The translations under genes and the position numbers were made by a program. 47,232 nucleotides of DNA from Flavobacteriaceae bacterium (GTDB lineage Bacteria > Bacteroidota > Bacteroidia > Flavobacteriales > Flavobacteriaceae), in contig JAQWGQ010000036.1 in the NCBI GenBank assembly GCA_029238125.1, positions 1-47,232 of the forward strand, written 5' to 3'. Below are positions 17,653 through 25,837 of the stretch, one piece after another; position 1 is the stretch's first letter, and each line of letters begins with the position of its first letter. The notes under the pieces are model-generated. The model was not told where the DNA came from. It worked only from the letters and a program-made list of their open reading frames with translations, and did not search any database.

Positions 17653-19476
17653 TTATTGAAAAGATTGAAGCTCGATGAGCTTTTTGTAAGTCCCATTTTT
17701 TGCAATCAACTCTTCATGTGTTCCTTTTTCTGAAATTTTTCCGTTTTGCAAAACGACGATCAAGTCTGCATTTTGGATGGTTGATAGGCGGTGTGCAATG
17801 ATAAGTGAAGTTCTGCTTTTCATCATTTTGATAAGGGCCTCCTGTACCAATCGTTCCGACTCTGTATCCAGAGCAGAAGTTGCTTCGTCTAAAATCAGAA
17901 TTTCTGGATTTTTGAGTACAGCTCGGGCGATTGACAGTCTCTGTTTTTGTCCGCCTGAAAGCTTATTCCCTTGGTCTCCAATCACCGTATCAAATCCTTT
18001 GGGGAGTGCCTCAATGAATGAGAGTGCATTGGCAATTTCTGCAGCACTATTAAGCTCTTCTTTGGTCGCATCAGGCTTTGCAATTCGAAGATTATTGGCA
18101 ACAGTATCGTTGAATAAAATGGAGTCTTGGGTTACAATCCCCATAAGAGAGCGAAGGTCACTTTTGGTAATTTGACGAACATCCGTTCCATCTATGGATA
18201 TACTACCTTCACGAACATCATAGAATCGAGGGACCAGATTTGCAATGGTTGACTTACCGCCACCCGATGGACCAACGAGTGCAACGGACGTCTCTTTGGC
18301 AATGGTCAGGTTGAACTTGTCAATCACAAGCTCTTCTTCATAGGAAAAGGAAACCTTTTTGAAAGAAATCTCTTTGGTGAACGCACTCATTTTTTTAGGG
18401 CGCATAGGGTCAACAATCGGATTGGACGTTTCGAGCACTTCGAGGATGCGAGCGGCTGCGGCATTTCCTTTTTTGATGCTGTACAGAGCCTTACTAATTC
18501 CTTTTGCAGGTGTTAGCACCCCATAGGCGAGTCCTAAAAAGGTGATAAACGCAGCTGCATTGAGTTGTTTTTCGATAAGCACCAAACTACCGCCATACCA
18601 GAGTAAAACCGCAAATACACCGATTCCCAAAAACTCGCTTAATGGACTTGATAAATTCATGCGATTGATCAGACTGTTGGACAACTTAAACAAGCGCTGA
18701 TTTGTATCTTTAAATTTGGCCTGAAAAGACCCCTCTGCCCGAAAAGCCTTGATAATGTTTAGCCCACTGATTGTTTCCTCAATCTTAGCGAGTACTTCGC
18801 CCACTTCAATTTGAACCTTATTCGACTTTGGTTGTAGCGTTTTTCCAATCCGAGAAATGAGAATTCCAGCAAAGGGTACAAAAAGCAAAACAAACAAAGT
18901 CAGCTTCGCACTAATGCTAAACATCATGATTAAGGCAAATGTTATTGTCAGAGGTTCGCGAATGAGCAATTCGATAATGGATAAAAAACTGTACTGGATT
19001 TCTGTGACATCGTTTGAAACACGTGACATCAAATCTCCCTTTCGCTTTTCTGTAAAATGCGCCATGGACATCTTGGTAATTTTATTGTAAAGGGCAATGC
19101 GGATGTCTTTTAGAATACCATTTCGTAAAAATGTGATAAAGAAAAGTGCGATGTAATTAAAAAAGTTTTTCAAAAGAAAAGTCACTAAAATCAATGAAAT
19201 GACCAAGAGCAAAGCACGCTGTGGGTCCTCACCAGCATAGCGTGTGACTTCAAAGCTCATCCTATCGGACACATAGGTTTTAAAATCCAAGGCACCGGAG
19301 AAAGAAGGTTTGGTATAGACTGCTCGGCTTTCTCCAAATAAGACTTCCAACATGGGCATCAACACCAAAAACGAAAAGGCATTGAAAAAGGCGTATAACA
19401 CATTGAAAAAAATATTCAGAGCCATGTACTTGGAATACGGCTTTGCAAATCGAAAAATTTTCCAAAAATATGTCAT
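17653..19476 (-). CDS. ABC exporter, fused permease and ATPase (MsbA-like)
   Basis: 607 residues. A six-helix type I transmembrane domain (about 1-330) is followed by a full nucleotide-binding domain: Walker A GPSGGGKST, Q-loop IVTQDSILFNDTV, signature LSGGQKQRLSIA, Walker B ILILDEATSALD and the H-loop histidine in IIAHRLST. The layout is that of lipid or lipopolysaccharide flippases such as MsbA; drug export is also possible. Its ATG overlaps the phosphoglucomutase stop by 4 nt. With a GT2 glycosyltransferase and a sugar phosphomutase just upstream, an envelope role is likely but not proven. Confidence 0.88.
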   Translation of the reverse strand: MTYFWKIFRFAKPYSKYMALNIFFNVLYAFFNAFSFLVLMPMLEVLFGESRAVYTKPSFSGALDFKTYVSDRMSFEVTRYAGEDPQRALLLVISLILVTFLLKNFFNYIALFFITFLRNGILKDIRIALYNKITKMSMAHFTEKRKGDLMSRVSNDVTEIQYSFLSIIELLIREPLTITFALIMMFSISAKLTLFVLLFVPFAGILISRIGKTLQPKSNKVQIEVGEVLAKIEETISGLNIIKAFRAEGSFQAKFKDTNQRLFKLSNSLINRMNLSSPLSEFLGIGVFAVLLWYGGSLVLIEKQLNAAAFITFLGLAYGVLTPAKGISKALYSIKKGNAAAARILEVLETSNPIVDPMRPKKMSAFTKEISFKKVSFSYEEELVIDKFNLTIAKETSVALVGPSGGGKSTIANLVPRFYDVREGSISIDGTDVRQITKSDLRSLMGIVTQDSILFNDTVANNLRIAKPDATKEELNSAAEIANALSFIEALPKGFDTVIGDQGNKLSGGQKQRLSIARAVLKNPEILILDEATSALDTESERLVQEALIKMMKSRTSLIIAHRLSTIQNADLIVVLQNGKISEKGTHEELIAKNGTYKKLIELQSFQ

Positions 19477-21182
19477 GCTGTTAATCCTAACTCCTCACAC
19501 ATCCGATCGATTTTTGCAATCAAATCAGAGCGGAGATCATCGTATTCAGATTGTTTTATAAGCGGTCTGTTCACACTGAAATAAAACTTGATCTTTGGTT
19601 CGGTTCCGCTTGGGCGCACCGCGATCTTGGAACCATCTTCTGTTGTAAATATAACAACATCTGATTTGGGGAGGGTGATGACTTCTTTTTTACCGTCAAT
19701 GCAGTTGTACTGGATGCCGTCTTTAAAATCTTCAATGGTTTTGATTTGCACTCCGCCGATTTTCTTCGGAGGGGATTTGCGGAGATCCTCCATCATTTGC
19801 TGAATTTCTAAAACACCTTCTTTTCCTTTTTTGACAAAAGAAATCAGTTTTTCTTGATACAAACCAAATGTTTTGTAAGCTTTGAGCAGTTGATCGAAAA
19901 AACTTTCTCCATTTGAAATGGCAGTAGATGCAACTTCACAAGCCAGTAGGGCTGCTGTAACAGCATCTTTGTCTCGGACAAAATCACCGACCATAAATCC
20001 AAAACTCTCCTCACCACCTCCAAGAAATTTTTCATCCGGATAATCCTCAATCATTTTGGCAATCCATTTAAACCCTGTGAGGCCGATTTTGCAATCGACA
20101 TTGTAGTGCGAAGCCAGTACTGCCATCATCGGGGTCGAAACGACCGTTGACCCAATAAAGTAATCTTGATTTTCCTCTCGCTTAACCCGATCGAGGATAA
20201 ACTGCGTCATCACAATCATCGTTTGGTTGCCGTTTAGCAGTTCCATTTCTCCCTTATGATTGCGAACTGCGATTCCCAACCGGTCTGCGTCGGGGTCTGT
20301 GCCAATCACAATATCGGCTTGGATTTCTTCAGCTTTTTGGAGTGCGATCGCGAGTGCAGCTGGCTCCTCTGGGTTGGGGGAGTCTACTGTTGGAAAGTCG
20401 CCATCTGGCTCGGCTTGCTCTTCCGCGATATGGACTTGCGTATAACCAGCTTTTTGTAAAACCGCAGGAATTGCCGTGATCGAAGTCCCGTGTAGAGAGG
20501 TAAACACAATTTTGAGTTGCGAGCGATCTCCGTCCCCTAAACGTCCATTGGCGACACATGCATTTTGAAACGCATCATCGATGTTTTTGTCGATCAGAGT
20601 GATATTCTCTTGCTTAGGGGTAAATTGAATATCTGAAAAATCAATTGCATTGATTTCATCAATAATGGCATTGTCATGCGGAGGTACAATCTGACCTCCG
20701 TCTTCCCAGTACACTTTGTATCCATTGTACTCTGGAGGGTTATGGGAGGCAGTGAGTACGACACCACACTGTGCGCCCAATTCCCGAACGGCAAAGGATA
20801 CTTCTGGCGTGGGTCGAAGTGCAGAAAATAGATAGACGTCGATATCGTTGGCTGAGAAAATATCAGCAACGGTTTGTGCAAGCGTATCACTTTGGTGTCT
20901 ACAATCGTATCCAATAATCACCTTGGCTCTTTTATCTGGAAAGTACCTTTTGATGTAATTGCAAAGACCTTGGGTATTTCGTCCAAATGTATAGCGATTC
21001 ACTCTGTTGGAACCGACCCCCATGATCCCACGCATACCCCCAGTTCCAAAGGAGAGATCCGTATAAAAGGCATCTTCGAGTGCTTTTGGATCGTGGAGTA
21101 AGGCAGTGACGTTCTCTTGGGTTTCCTTGTCGAAAGGGTCTTGTTGCCATTTGGCAACTTGGTCCATAAAGTTGTTTTTCAT
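19473..21182 (-). CDS. phosphoglucomutase / phosphomannomutase (phospho-sugar mutase)
   Basis: 569 residues, alpha-D-phosphohexomutase superfamily. The phosphoserine loop is TASHNPPEYNGYK (about 145-157), the metal site GTDPDADRLGIAV, the sugar-binding loop GGEESFGFM and the phosphate-binding loop RPSGTEPKIKFY. It interconverts hexose 1- and 6-phosphates, supplying sugar nucleotides for the envelope and storage. A TTG is one codon upstream of the ATG at 21182; I use the ATG. A TAAATTTG element lies 19 nt upstream. The 3' end overlaps the ABC exporter gene by 4 nt. Confidence 0.92.
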   Translation of the reverse strand: MKNNFMDQVAKWQQDPFDKETQENVTALLHDPKALEDAFYTDLSFGTGGMRGIMGVGSNRVNRYTFGRNTQGLCNYIKRYFPDKRAKVIIGYDCRHQSDTLAQTVADIFSANDIDVYLFSALRPTPEVSFAVRELGAQCGVVLTASHNPPEYNGYKVYWEDGGQIVPPHDNAIIDEINAIDFSDIQFTPKQENITLIDKNIDDAFQNACVANGRLGDGDRSQLKIVFTSLHGTSITAIPAVLQKAGYTQVHIAEEQAEPDGDFPTVDSPNPEEPAALAIALQKAEEIQADIVIGTDPDADRLGIAVRNHKGEMELLNGNQTMIVMTQFILDRVKREENQDYFIGSTVVSTPMMAVLASHYNVDCKIGLTGFKWIAKMIEDYPDEKFLGGGEESFGFMVGDFVRDKDAVTAALLACEVASTAISNGESFFDQLLKAYKTFGLYQEKLISFVKKGKEGVLEIQQMMEDLRKSPPKKIGGVQIKTIEDFKDGIQYNCIDGKKEVITLPKSDVVIFTTEDGSKIAVRPSGTEPKIKFYFSVNRPLIKQSEYDDLRSDLIAKIDRMCEELGLTA

Positions 21183-21201
21183 CAAATTCGATTACAAGCG
21201 G

Positions 21202-21209
21202 CAAATTTA
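21202..21209 (-). promoter_or_regulatory. candidate -7 promoter element before phosphoglucomutase
   Basis: Minus strand TAAATTTG, an exact TAnnTTTG, about 20 nt before the ATG at 21182, the usual distance. It lies in the 52-bp gap after the glycosyltransferase gene. No TTG is found at the ideal -33 spacing. Confidence 0.4.
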
Positions 21210-21234
21210 GGTAATCCTATCGTTATTTATCGAT

Positions 21235-22176
21235 TTACAATGTTTCGAGAATCCGATAATTTGGAGTTTTGTTTCTACTTCGCATAAAAAGCTCTGCTAA
21301 AAACCCAGCCAGAAAAAACTGACTCCCCAAAATCATGGTCGTTAATGCCAGATAAAATTCAGGTCTTTCGGTAATCAGACGCCCATCGGTTTCCAAATAC
21401 AATTTGTCAATCCCTAAATACAAGGCAAAGCCAAATCCCGCAACGAGCATCAAGGAGCCAATCAGACCGAAAAAATGCATCGGTCGCTTACCAAAACGCT
21501 GAACAAATAACAGCGTAACAAGGTCTAAAAACCCTTTAATGAAGCGATCAGCACCAAATTTGGTTTTTCCATATTTTCGAGCACTATGCTGTACAATATC
21601 CTCACCAATGGCACGATATCCAGCATGCTTGGCCAATAAAGGAATATAGCGATGCATCTCACCATGTACCTGAATGGATTTCACCACTTCCTTTTTATAT
21701 GCCTTTAAGCCACAATTGAAATCATGTAGTGGAATGCCTGAAAATTGACGGGCAGCCCAATTGAAAAATTTTGATGGAATGGTTTTACCAAAAAGTGGGT
21801 CATGCCTCACTTTTTTCCAACCCGAAACCAAATCGAGTTTTTCTTTGGTTAATTTTTCGTGGAGCGTTAACAGTTCTTTTGGGCTGTCTTGCAAATCCGC
21901 ATCCATGGTAAAGACAACATCCCCCTGGGCGAGATCAAAACCCACATGAAGGGCTTGGGACTTTCCAAAGTTTCGTATGAATTTTACCGCACGAACACCA
22001 GTATCATTTTTAGCAATGGAACGCACAAATTCCCAACCCTTGTCTTGACTTCCATCATCTACAAAAATCAACTCATATGACCATTTTGTGGATGCCAATA
22101 CGTCTGTGAGTTGTTGATAAAGCTCGGGGAGCGATTCCTCTTCATCAAAAAAGGGAATTACAACAGATACATCCAT
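21235..22176 (-). CDS. GT2 glycosyltransferase with two C-terminal membrane helices
   Basis: 313 residues. The N-terminal GT-A fold starts at VSVVIPFFDEEESLPELY. The metal-binding motif is in FTMDADLQDSP, with GLKAYKKEVV and the HSARKYGKTKFG region later. Two hydrophobic helices follow (about 230-255 and 270-295). This is the DPMS/GtrB-like branch that usually moves a sugar to a polyprenyl phosphate at the inner membrane. The frame opens at a GTG six codons upstream; the ATG at 22176 gives the usual family start and is preferred. Confidence 0.87.
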   Translation of the reverse strand: MDVSVVIPFFDEEESLPELYQQLTDVLASTKWSYELIFVDDGSQDKGWEFVRSIAKNDTGVRAVKFIRNFGKSQALHVGFDLAQGDVVFTMDADLQDSPKELLTLHEKLTKEKLDLVSGWKKVRHDPLFGKTIPSKFFNWAARQFSGIPLHDFNCGLKAYKKEVVKSIQVHGEMHRYIPLLAKHAGYRAIGEDIVQHSARKYGKTKFGADRFIKGFLDLVTLLFVQRFGKRPMHFFGLIGSLMLVAGFGFALYLGIDKLYLETDGRLITERPEFYLALTTMILGSQFFLAGFLAELFMRSRNKTPNYRILETL

Positions 22177-22207
22177 ATTAGTTGGTTTGCTCACTCGCGA
22201 CTTATGC

Positions 22208-22720
22208 TTAGTTTGTTTTGGTAAATAATCCAGTTACCCATCCGATAACCAGTCCATATAAACAAGAAAAAATTAAAATAAACGGATAGCTCACCCAAAA
22301 AAATTGGGCTTGCATATCAACTTGTTGTTGAATTTGTTCAGAGGAGAGCTGAGGATATTTTTCCGCAATTTGCTTTGCGGTCACTTCAGTCCCGAGTTTT
22401 TCTACAAAATCTGGCTCAATGACATTTGAAAATAAAAGAAGGTAAATCACAGTAAAAATCCCAGAAACTAGGGCTGTTGCGGTACCGATCTTTATCCCTT
22501 CTCTTACACTTAATAATCCCCCATTAGCAGATCGAAAGCTGACAATGGCAATAATAATACAAGCCGCAGACACAACATAATTGACAATCTGAGGAACGCT
22601 AGAACCAGAGTAAGTCAGATCCATAAAATGAATCATCAAGCTAAAAGCAATAGTGATAATTGAGATGATAATGCCATACTTGTAAGCAAAGGAACGTATG
22701 GTAGGGGGGTTTGTTTGCAT
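22208..22720 (-). CDS. DUF4199 family membrane protein
   Basis: 170 residues with four hydrophobic segments (about 12-30, 40-60, 75-100, 145-165) and a polar helical stretch with repeated Gln between the third and fourth. This layout and the opening RSFAYKYGIIISIITIAFSLMIHF match DUF4199, a Bacteroidetes family of unknown function. It precedes the glycosyltransferase by about 30 bp, as is common in Flavobacteriia, so it may be co-transcribed with it. Confidence 0.75.
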   Translation of the reverse strand: MQTNPPTIRSFAYKYGIIISIITIAFSLMIHFMDLTYSGSSVPQIVNYVVSAACIIIAIVSFRSANGGLLSVREGIKIGTATALVSGIFTVIYLLLFSNVIEPDFVEKLGTEVTAKQIAEKYPQLSSEQIQQQVDMQAQFFWVSYPFILIFSCLYGLVIGWVTGLFTKTN

Positions 22721-22761
22721 GATATTTTGTTTGATTTTATGGTAAAATTAGGAAAAACCAT

Positions 22762-22769
22762 TAAATTTG
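22762..22769 (+). promoter_or_regulatory. candidate -7 promoter element of rpmE2
   Basis: TAAATTTG, an exact TAnnTTTG, 25 nt before the ATG of the L31 gene. A TTG occurs upstream but at too long a spacing (28 nt). Confidence 0.45.
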
Positions 22770-22794
22770 CGCTCATTTTAATTATAATCAAAGC

Positions 22795-23046
22795 ATGAAA
22801 TCAGGTATTCATCCCGAAAATTACAGATTGGTAGCTTTCAAAGATATGTCTAATGAGGATGTTTTTATTACAAAGTCAACTGCCAACTCAAAAGAGAAGA
22901 TCGACGTTGATGGCGTTGAATATCCTTTGATTAAGCTAGAGATTTCGAGAACCTCGCATCCGTACTACACTGGTAAGGCCAAATTGGTTGATACCGCTGG
23001 TCGAATTGACAAGTTCAAAAACAAATACGCAAAGTTTAAAAAGTAA
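22795..23046 (+). CDS. rpmE2: 50S ribosomal protein L31, type B
   Basis: 83 residues beginning [19 protein letters not shown], with the type B pattern [24 protein letters not shown]. The zinc-binding cysteines of type A L31 are absent, so this is the zinc-independent form. It is a component of the large ribosomal subunit, near the bridge with the small one. A single-gene unit: promoter element at 22762 and a strong terminator at 23062. Confidence 0.93.
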   Translation: MKSGIHPENYRLVAFKDMSNEDVFITKSTANSKEKIDVDGVEYPLIKLEISRTSHPYYTGKAKLVDTAGRIDKFKNKYAKFKK

Positions 23047-23061
23047 ACTTTTCACGAACAA

Positions 23062-23088
23062 AACCTCTCATTCGAGAGGTTTTTTTTA
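23062..23088 (+). terminator. Rho-independent terminator after rpmE2
   Basis: An 8-bp perfect stem AACCTCTC/GAGAGGTT with an ATTC loop is followed by a run of T. It begins 15 bp after the rpmE2 stop and ends about 20 bp before the next start. It is the clearest terminator in the window. Confidence 0.9.
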
Positions 23089-23110
23089 TTTTTAGACTTT
23101 ACGACTACCC

Positions 23111-24277
23111 ATGCATATCCGATTGTTTGATGGAAAAGATAAAGAGCATTTGCTCCCATTTGTCTATTTGCGTCCCGTAGCAGATGTGTTTATGGGATCT
23201 CTTACTTTTCGAGACCGATGGAAACATTTGCTAGCAGATTCGGTTAGCGTTGAAAAAGTCGACGATTTGCATGAGTCGGAAAAATCAACCCCTGATCGTT
23301 GTGTGCTTGCCGCCTTGATTCCAACAACAAGTTTTGTAGAAGCAGTCCAGGCATTGGCACCCAATCAAAAATTGGTTTTTGATGATTTGGTTTTGGCATA
23401 TCATGGCGAGCTTCCTTCCGATGATCCAGCGCTAGCTTCTTATCAAAACATTTCAATCGATCAATCAGCGTTTACCCACATCAAACATTCATGGGATATT
23501 TTCTTGTGCAATGCGCATGCTCTTGCGCATGATATTCCATTGTTGTCAAAAAATCGGATTTCAAATGCGATTTCAGACACCAATTTGACCATAGGCGATG
23601 GTTCGATTTTTATTGCCTCTCAAGTCAATATGGAAGGGGTTACCATTAACACAACCGATGGTCCCGTTTTTATTGATGAAGGCGCCACCATCATGGAAGG
23701 ATCTTTGCTGAGAGGGCCTTTGTATATCGGGAAACATAGTGTGATTAAAATGGGCACCAAGGTCTATGCGAACTGCTCCATTGGTCCAAGTGTTAAAGTT
23801 GGTGGTGAAATCAACAATGTGGTCTTTTTTGGAAATAGCAATAAAGGACATGATGGCTTTTTGGGCAATGCGGTGATTGGGGAGTGGTGCAATATCGGCG
23901 CAGGAACCGATGCTTCCAATCTGAAAAATGATTATAGACTCGTAAGGGTTTGGGACTATGCAAGTGGCAATTTCGCCAAAACAGACTTGCAGTTTTGTGG
24001 GCTTTTGATGGGAGATCATTCCCAATGTGCAATCCAAACCACTTTTAATACGGCTACGGTTGTTGGGGTTGGTTGCAACTTATTCGGGCATGGATTTCCA
24101 CGTCAGTTTATCCCAAGTTTTTCAAGAGGAGGCGCACAGGGGTTTTCCGAAAACCGATTGGATAAAGTCCTTGAAACCGCAAAATTGATGAAAATACGCA
24201 GAGGTGTTGATTTTACGTCCATCGATCGTGAACGTTTAGAAGCGATTTTTCAAAAGACTGCCAGCTTCCGAAATTAG
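23111..24277 (+). CDS. GlmU-like putative sugar nucleotidyltransferase
   Basis: 388 residues. The N-terminal part opens MHIRLFDGKDKEHLLPFVYLRPVADV, typical of the NTP_transf_4 family found in Bacteroidetes. From about 165 on it carries left-handed beta-helix hexapeptide repeats (GDGSIFIAS, IDEGATIMEGSLLRGPLYIGKHSVIKMGTKV), as in acyltransferases such as GlmU. It probably makes or modifies an activated sugar; no substrate can be named. The last codons (TASFRN and stop) lie in the first copy of the flanking direct repeat, so the 3' end was either retained or rebuilt when the downstream segment arrived. Confidence 0.8.
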   Translation: MHIRLFDGKDKEHLLPFVYLRPVADVFMGSLTFRDRWKHLLADSVSVEKVDDLHESEKSTPDRCVLAALIPTTSFVEAVQALAPNQKLVFDDLVLAYHGELPSDDPALASYQNISIDQSAFTHIKHSWDIFLCNAHALAHDIPLLSKNRISNAISDTNLTIGDGSIFIASQVNMEGVTINTTDGPVFIDEGATIMEGSLLRGPLYIGKHSVIKMGTKVYANCSIGPSVKVGGEINNVVFFGNSNKGHDGFLGNAVIGEWCNIGAGTDASNLKNDYRLVRVWDYASGNFAKTDLQFCGLLMGDHSQCAIQTTFNTATVVGVGCNLFGHGFPRQFIPSFSRGGAQGFSENRLDKVLETAKLMKIRRGVDFTSIDRERLEAIFQKTASFRN

Positions 24278-24330
24278 TTCGGTTCTCCTTTTCTCACTCA
24301 CCTTAGGTCAAGCATATTTACAGGATTGAC
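24261..24330 (+). repeat. left copy of a 70-bp direct repeat flanking an inserted segment
   Basis: 60 of 70 positions match 26631-26700, with no gaps and an exact offset of 2370 bp. It contains the 3' end of the GlmU-like gene and, antisense, a copy of the 3' end of the solute-binding-protein gene (NPVNMLDLR, then a TGA where the intact gene has CGG). The longest identical block is the 18 bp at 24301-24318. Confidence 0.8.
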
Positions 24331-24381
24331 GACCAGTTCATAACGATTGTCAGCTTTTTGTATCAATACTTCTAACTTCAT
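24298..24381 (-). pseudogene. 27-codon ORF ending in a copy of the solute-binding-protein tail
   Basis: ATG at 24381, peptide MKLEVLIQKADNRYELV continuing into VNPVNMLDLR and a stop. The last nine or ten residues equal the tail of the intact gene at 26644; the part before is unrelated to it. It is either a remnant fused to foreign sequence by the insertion or a tiny real gene. No promoter is recognised. Confidence 0.35.
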
Positions 24382-24404
24382 GAATTTGTATTTATGACGA
24401 CGGT

Positions 24405-24476
24405 TTAGAACTCAACCCCCGATTGTTTTTCGATAGATTTTAGCGTTTTCATTTTTGCCTTTTCTTTTTTAGGCAT
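24405..24476 (-). other. 23-codon lysine-rich ORF, unclear status
   Basis: ATG at 24476 gives MPKKEKAKMKTLKSIEKQSG, then VEF and a stop. It lies just upstream of the 27-codon ORF in another frame, so the two may be pieces of one decayed gene. The 290-bp stretch 24278-24567 holds only these two ORFs, the left repeat and the toxin-antitoxin promoter. Confidence 0.25.
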
Positions 24477-24518
24477 AAAACCACAATTTAACATAACAGA
24501 TGAAATAAAACTTTTACA

Positions 24519-24526
24519 TACATTTG
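24519..24526 (+). promoter_or_regulatory. candidate promoter and operator region of the toxin-antitoxin pair
   Basis: TACATTTG, an exact TAnnTTTG, 41 nt before the antitoxin ATG. It is embedded in an imperfect inverted repeat (TTTTACATAC-ATTT-GTATAAATAA; inner ATAC/GTAT arms perfect), where an antitoxin could bind to repress its own operon. Confidence 0.4.
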
Positions 24527-24567
24527 TATAAATAATTTGGTTTTAAAACACATAAAACTATATATAT

Positions 24568-24900
24568 ATGAACAAAATTGAACAAATAAAGAATGTCGAT
24601 AAAATGATGAGTAGTATAGGGGAGACGATTAAAAAATCGCCATACAAAACGTCTTTCTTCATGAACAAGCTAGATATCAAGCCATCGTTTTTTTACAAAA
24701 AAATGCGAAATAATAGCTTCACAATTGGCGAGTTTAAACAGATAGCCCCCTATCTGTATGAATCAGATCAGAGGAAACACGAAAAAGAAATTATCATTAA
24801 CCTACTTAGTGTCAGCAAAAAAGAAATGGCAGCAGAAAAAACACGGGATTTTGCGTTACTTTTAGAGGAAGCAAAAAATCTCTATGGCGTACAGAGTTGA
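24568..24900 (+). CDS. probable antitoxin with helix-turn-helix-like N-terminus
   Basis: 110 residues, lysine-rich, no membrane segment. The part about 25-65 (SPYKTSFFMNKLDIKPSFFY, then KKMRNNSFTIGEFKQIAPYL) looks like a Cro/XRE-type helix-turn-helix, and the C-terminal half is helical and charged, as in antitoxins that wrap a toxin. I do not recognise a named family. The call rests mainly on context: its 3' end overlaps the RelE/ParE-type toxin start by 17 nt. Codon use is AT-richer than in the core genes nearby, which fits acquisition. Confidence 0.6.
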   Translation: MNKIEQIKNVDKMMSSIGETIKKSPYKTSFFMNKLDIKPSFFYKKMRNNSFTIGEFKQIAPYLYESDQRKHEKEIIINLLSVSKKEMAAEKTRDFALLLEEAKNLYGVQS

Positions 24901-25183
24901 AACCACAAGAACAGCCGATCAATCGTACCTTCAAATCTTACAGTACTTAATTGACAATTACGGAAATCAAACTGCACAAAAATTTGAAGCTGCAGCCAAA
25001 AAGTGCGTCAAACTACTTCAGGACAATCCAGCGCTATTTGAATTTAATGAAGATTATGACTGCAGAAAAGCAATCATTGACAGGTACACTTCAATGTTTT
25101 ACGAAGTAAAAAATCTTGTCATAATCATACATCTTTTTTGGCACAACCGTCAAAACCCCAGAGATATAGAAATTAAAATCTGA
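24884..25183 (+). CDS. RelE/ParE-family toxin
   Basis: 99 residues. The pattern is that of the ParE_toxin family: N-terminal VETTRTADQSYLQILQYLID, helical KFEAAAKKCVKLLQDNP, then CRKAIIDRYTSMFYEVKN, and the characteristic C-terminal strand VIIIHLFWHNRQNP. Relatives either cut mRNA at the ribosome (RelE) or inhibit gyrase (ParE); sequence alone does not decide. The ATG lies inside the antitoxin gene (17-nt overlap), the usual coupled order. Confidence 0.8.
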   Translation: MAYRVETTRTADQSYLQILQYLIDNYGNQTAQKFEAAAKKCVKLLQDNPALFEFNEDYDCRKAIIDRYTSMFYEVKNLVIIIHLFWHNRQNPRDIEIKI

Positions 25184-25210
25184 CAAATAGTTTTATCATA
25201 AGTGGAGTGC

Positions 25211-25252
25211 TGGCCAGTTTCTGGCCAAGGGGTTCAAGTCCCCTATGTGGCG
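25211..25252 (+). tRNA. tRNA-like 3' fragment (long variable arm, T arm, acceptor 3' strand)
   Basis: A 7-bp arm TGGCCAG-TTT-CTGGCCA is followed directly by a perfect T arm AGGGG-TTCAAGT-CCCCT, then ATGTGGC and G as acceptor strand and discriminator. This is the 3' third of a class II (Leu or Ser type) tRNA; the TTCAAGT loop is common in tRNA-Leu. No matching D arm, anticodon stem or 5' acceptor strand is found upstream, so it is not an intact gene. The 203-bp gap 25184-25386 also holds a hairpin at 25343. Confidence 0.45.
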
Positions 25253-25342
25253 GAAACAGTTTGTTTGTTATTGGACTACACCACATTTCGTGCCGTTTGA
25301 CCGATACATTTAATGCAATTAAATTTGATGGCAAAATAAAGT

Positions 25343-25368
25343 TAATGGTTTAATTAACTAAACCGTTA
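25343..25368. terminator. hairpin between the convergent toxin and TM2 genes
   Basis: Arms TAATGGTTT and AAACCGTTA (fully paired in RNA allowing one G-U) surround an AT-rich loop. It lies between the 3' ends of two convergent genes, where a two-way terminator would be expected, but it has no long T run. Confidence 0.3.
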
Positions 25369-25386
25369 TACTTCAATTTAATAGAT

Positions 25387-25653
25387 TTATAGACCAAGTT
25401 TAATCATATCCTCAGGACGAATACCAATTTCAATTGCGATTTGCCTGTTGTATTGTCTTATGGCTGCATTGAGTGTAAATAACCTTACCAAAGCCCATAT
25501 ACCCAAACCGCCTAAAGTGATGTAAAATAAAATTTGCAGACCCATATTTCCCAAAGAGCCATAACTCCATCCTAAAAAAAGGAATAAAAGCCAAATCGTT
25601 GTTGCGTCTGTTTTTCTTGCATGATAAATCGTGAGTTTTTCTATGTTGTTCAT
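25387..25653 (-). CDS. TM2-domain small membrane protein
   Basis: 88 residues with two hydrophobic segments in tandem (WLLFLFLGWSYGSLGNMG, then LQILFYITLGGLGIWALVRL). This is the TM2 hairpin: a glycine-rich turn between two helices, with an aromatic/charged exit. A short polar tail follows (AAIRQYNRQIAIEIG). TM2 proteins have no common function; some are small inner-membrane accessory proteins. It lies in the inserted segment, convergent with the toxin and divergent from the lipoprotein gene (184-bp gap in which I see no clear promoter). Confidence 0.7.
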   Translation of the reverse strand: MNNIEKLTIYHARKTDATTIWLLFLFLGWSYGSLGNMGLQILFYITLGGLGIWALVRLFTLNAAIRQYNRQIAIEIGIRPEDMIKLGL

Positions 25654-25837
25654 TGTAATGATTTTAAGGAGATAGCAATTTATAAAAAATGTTTAACTTT
25701 GGTTCAACCAAACTCAACTTAACCGAAAATGATTACACTTTATTTTTATCGGGCTGTGGATAGGAGGTTTATTCCTCAATGACTATATACGCAAAAAGTC
25801 GAGGCGATTTTAATTTGTTAAACTAAATTCTAAAACC

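Noticed and set aside
25180-25330. Intact or permuted tRNA gene
   Set aside because: Only the 3' third folds; no D arm or anticodon stem is found on either side, and the inverted match at 25281 is only 6 bp.
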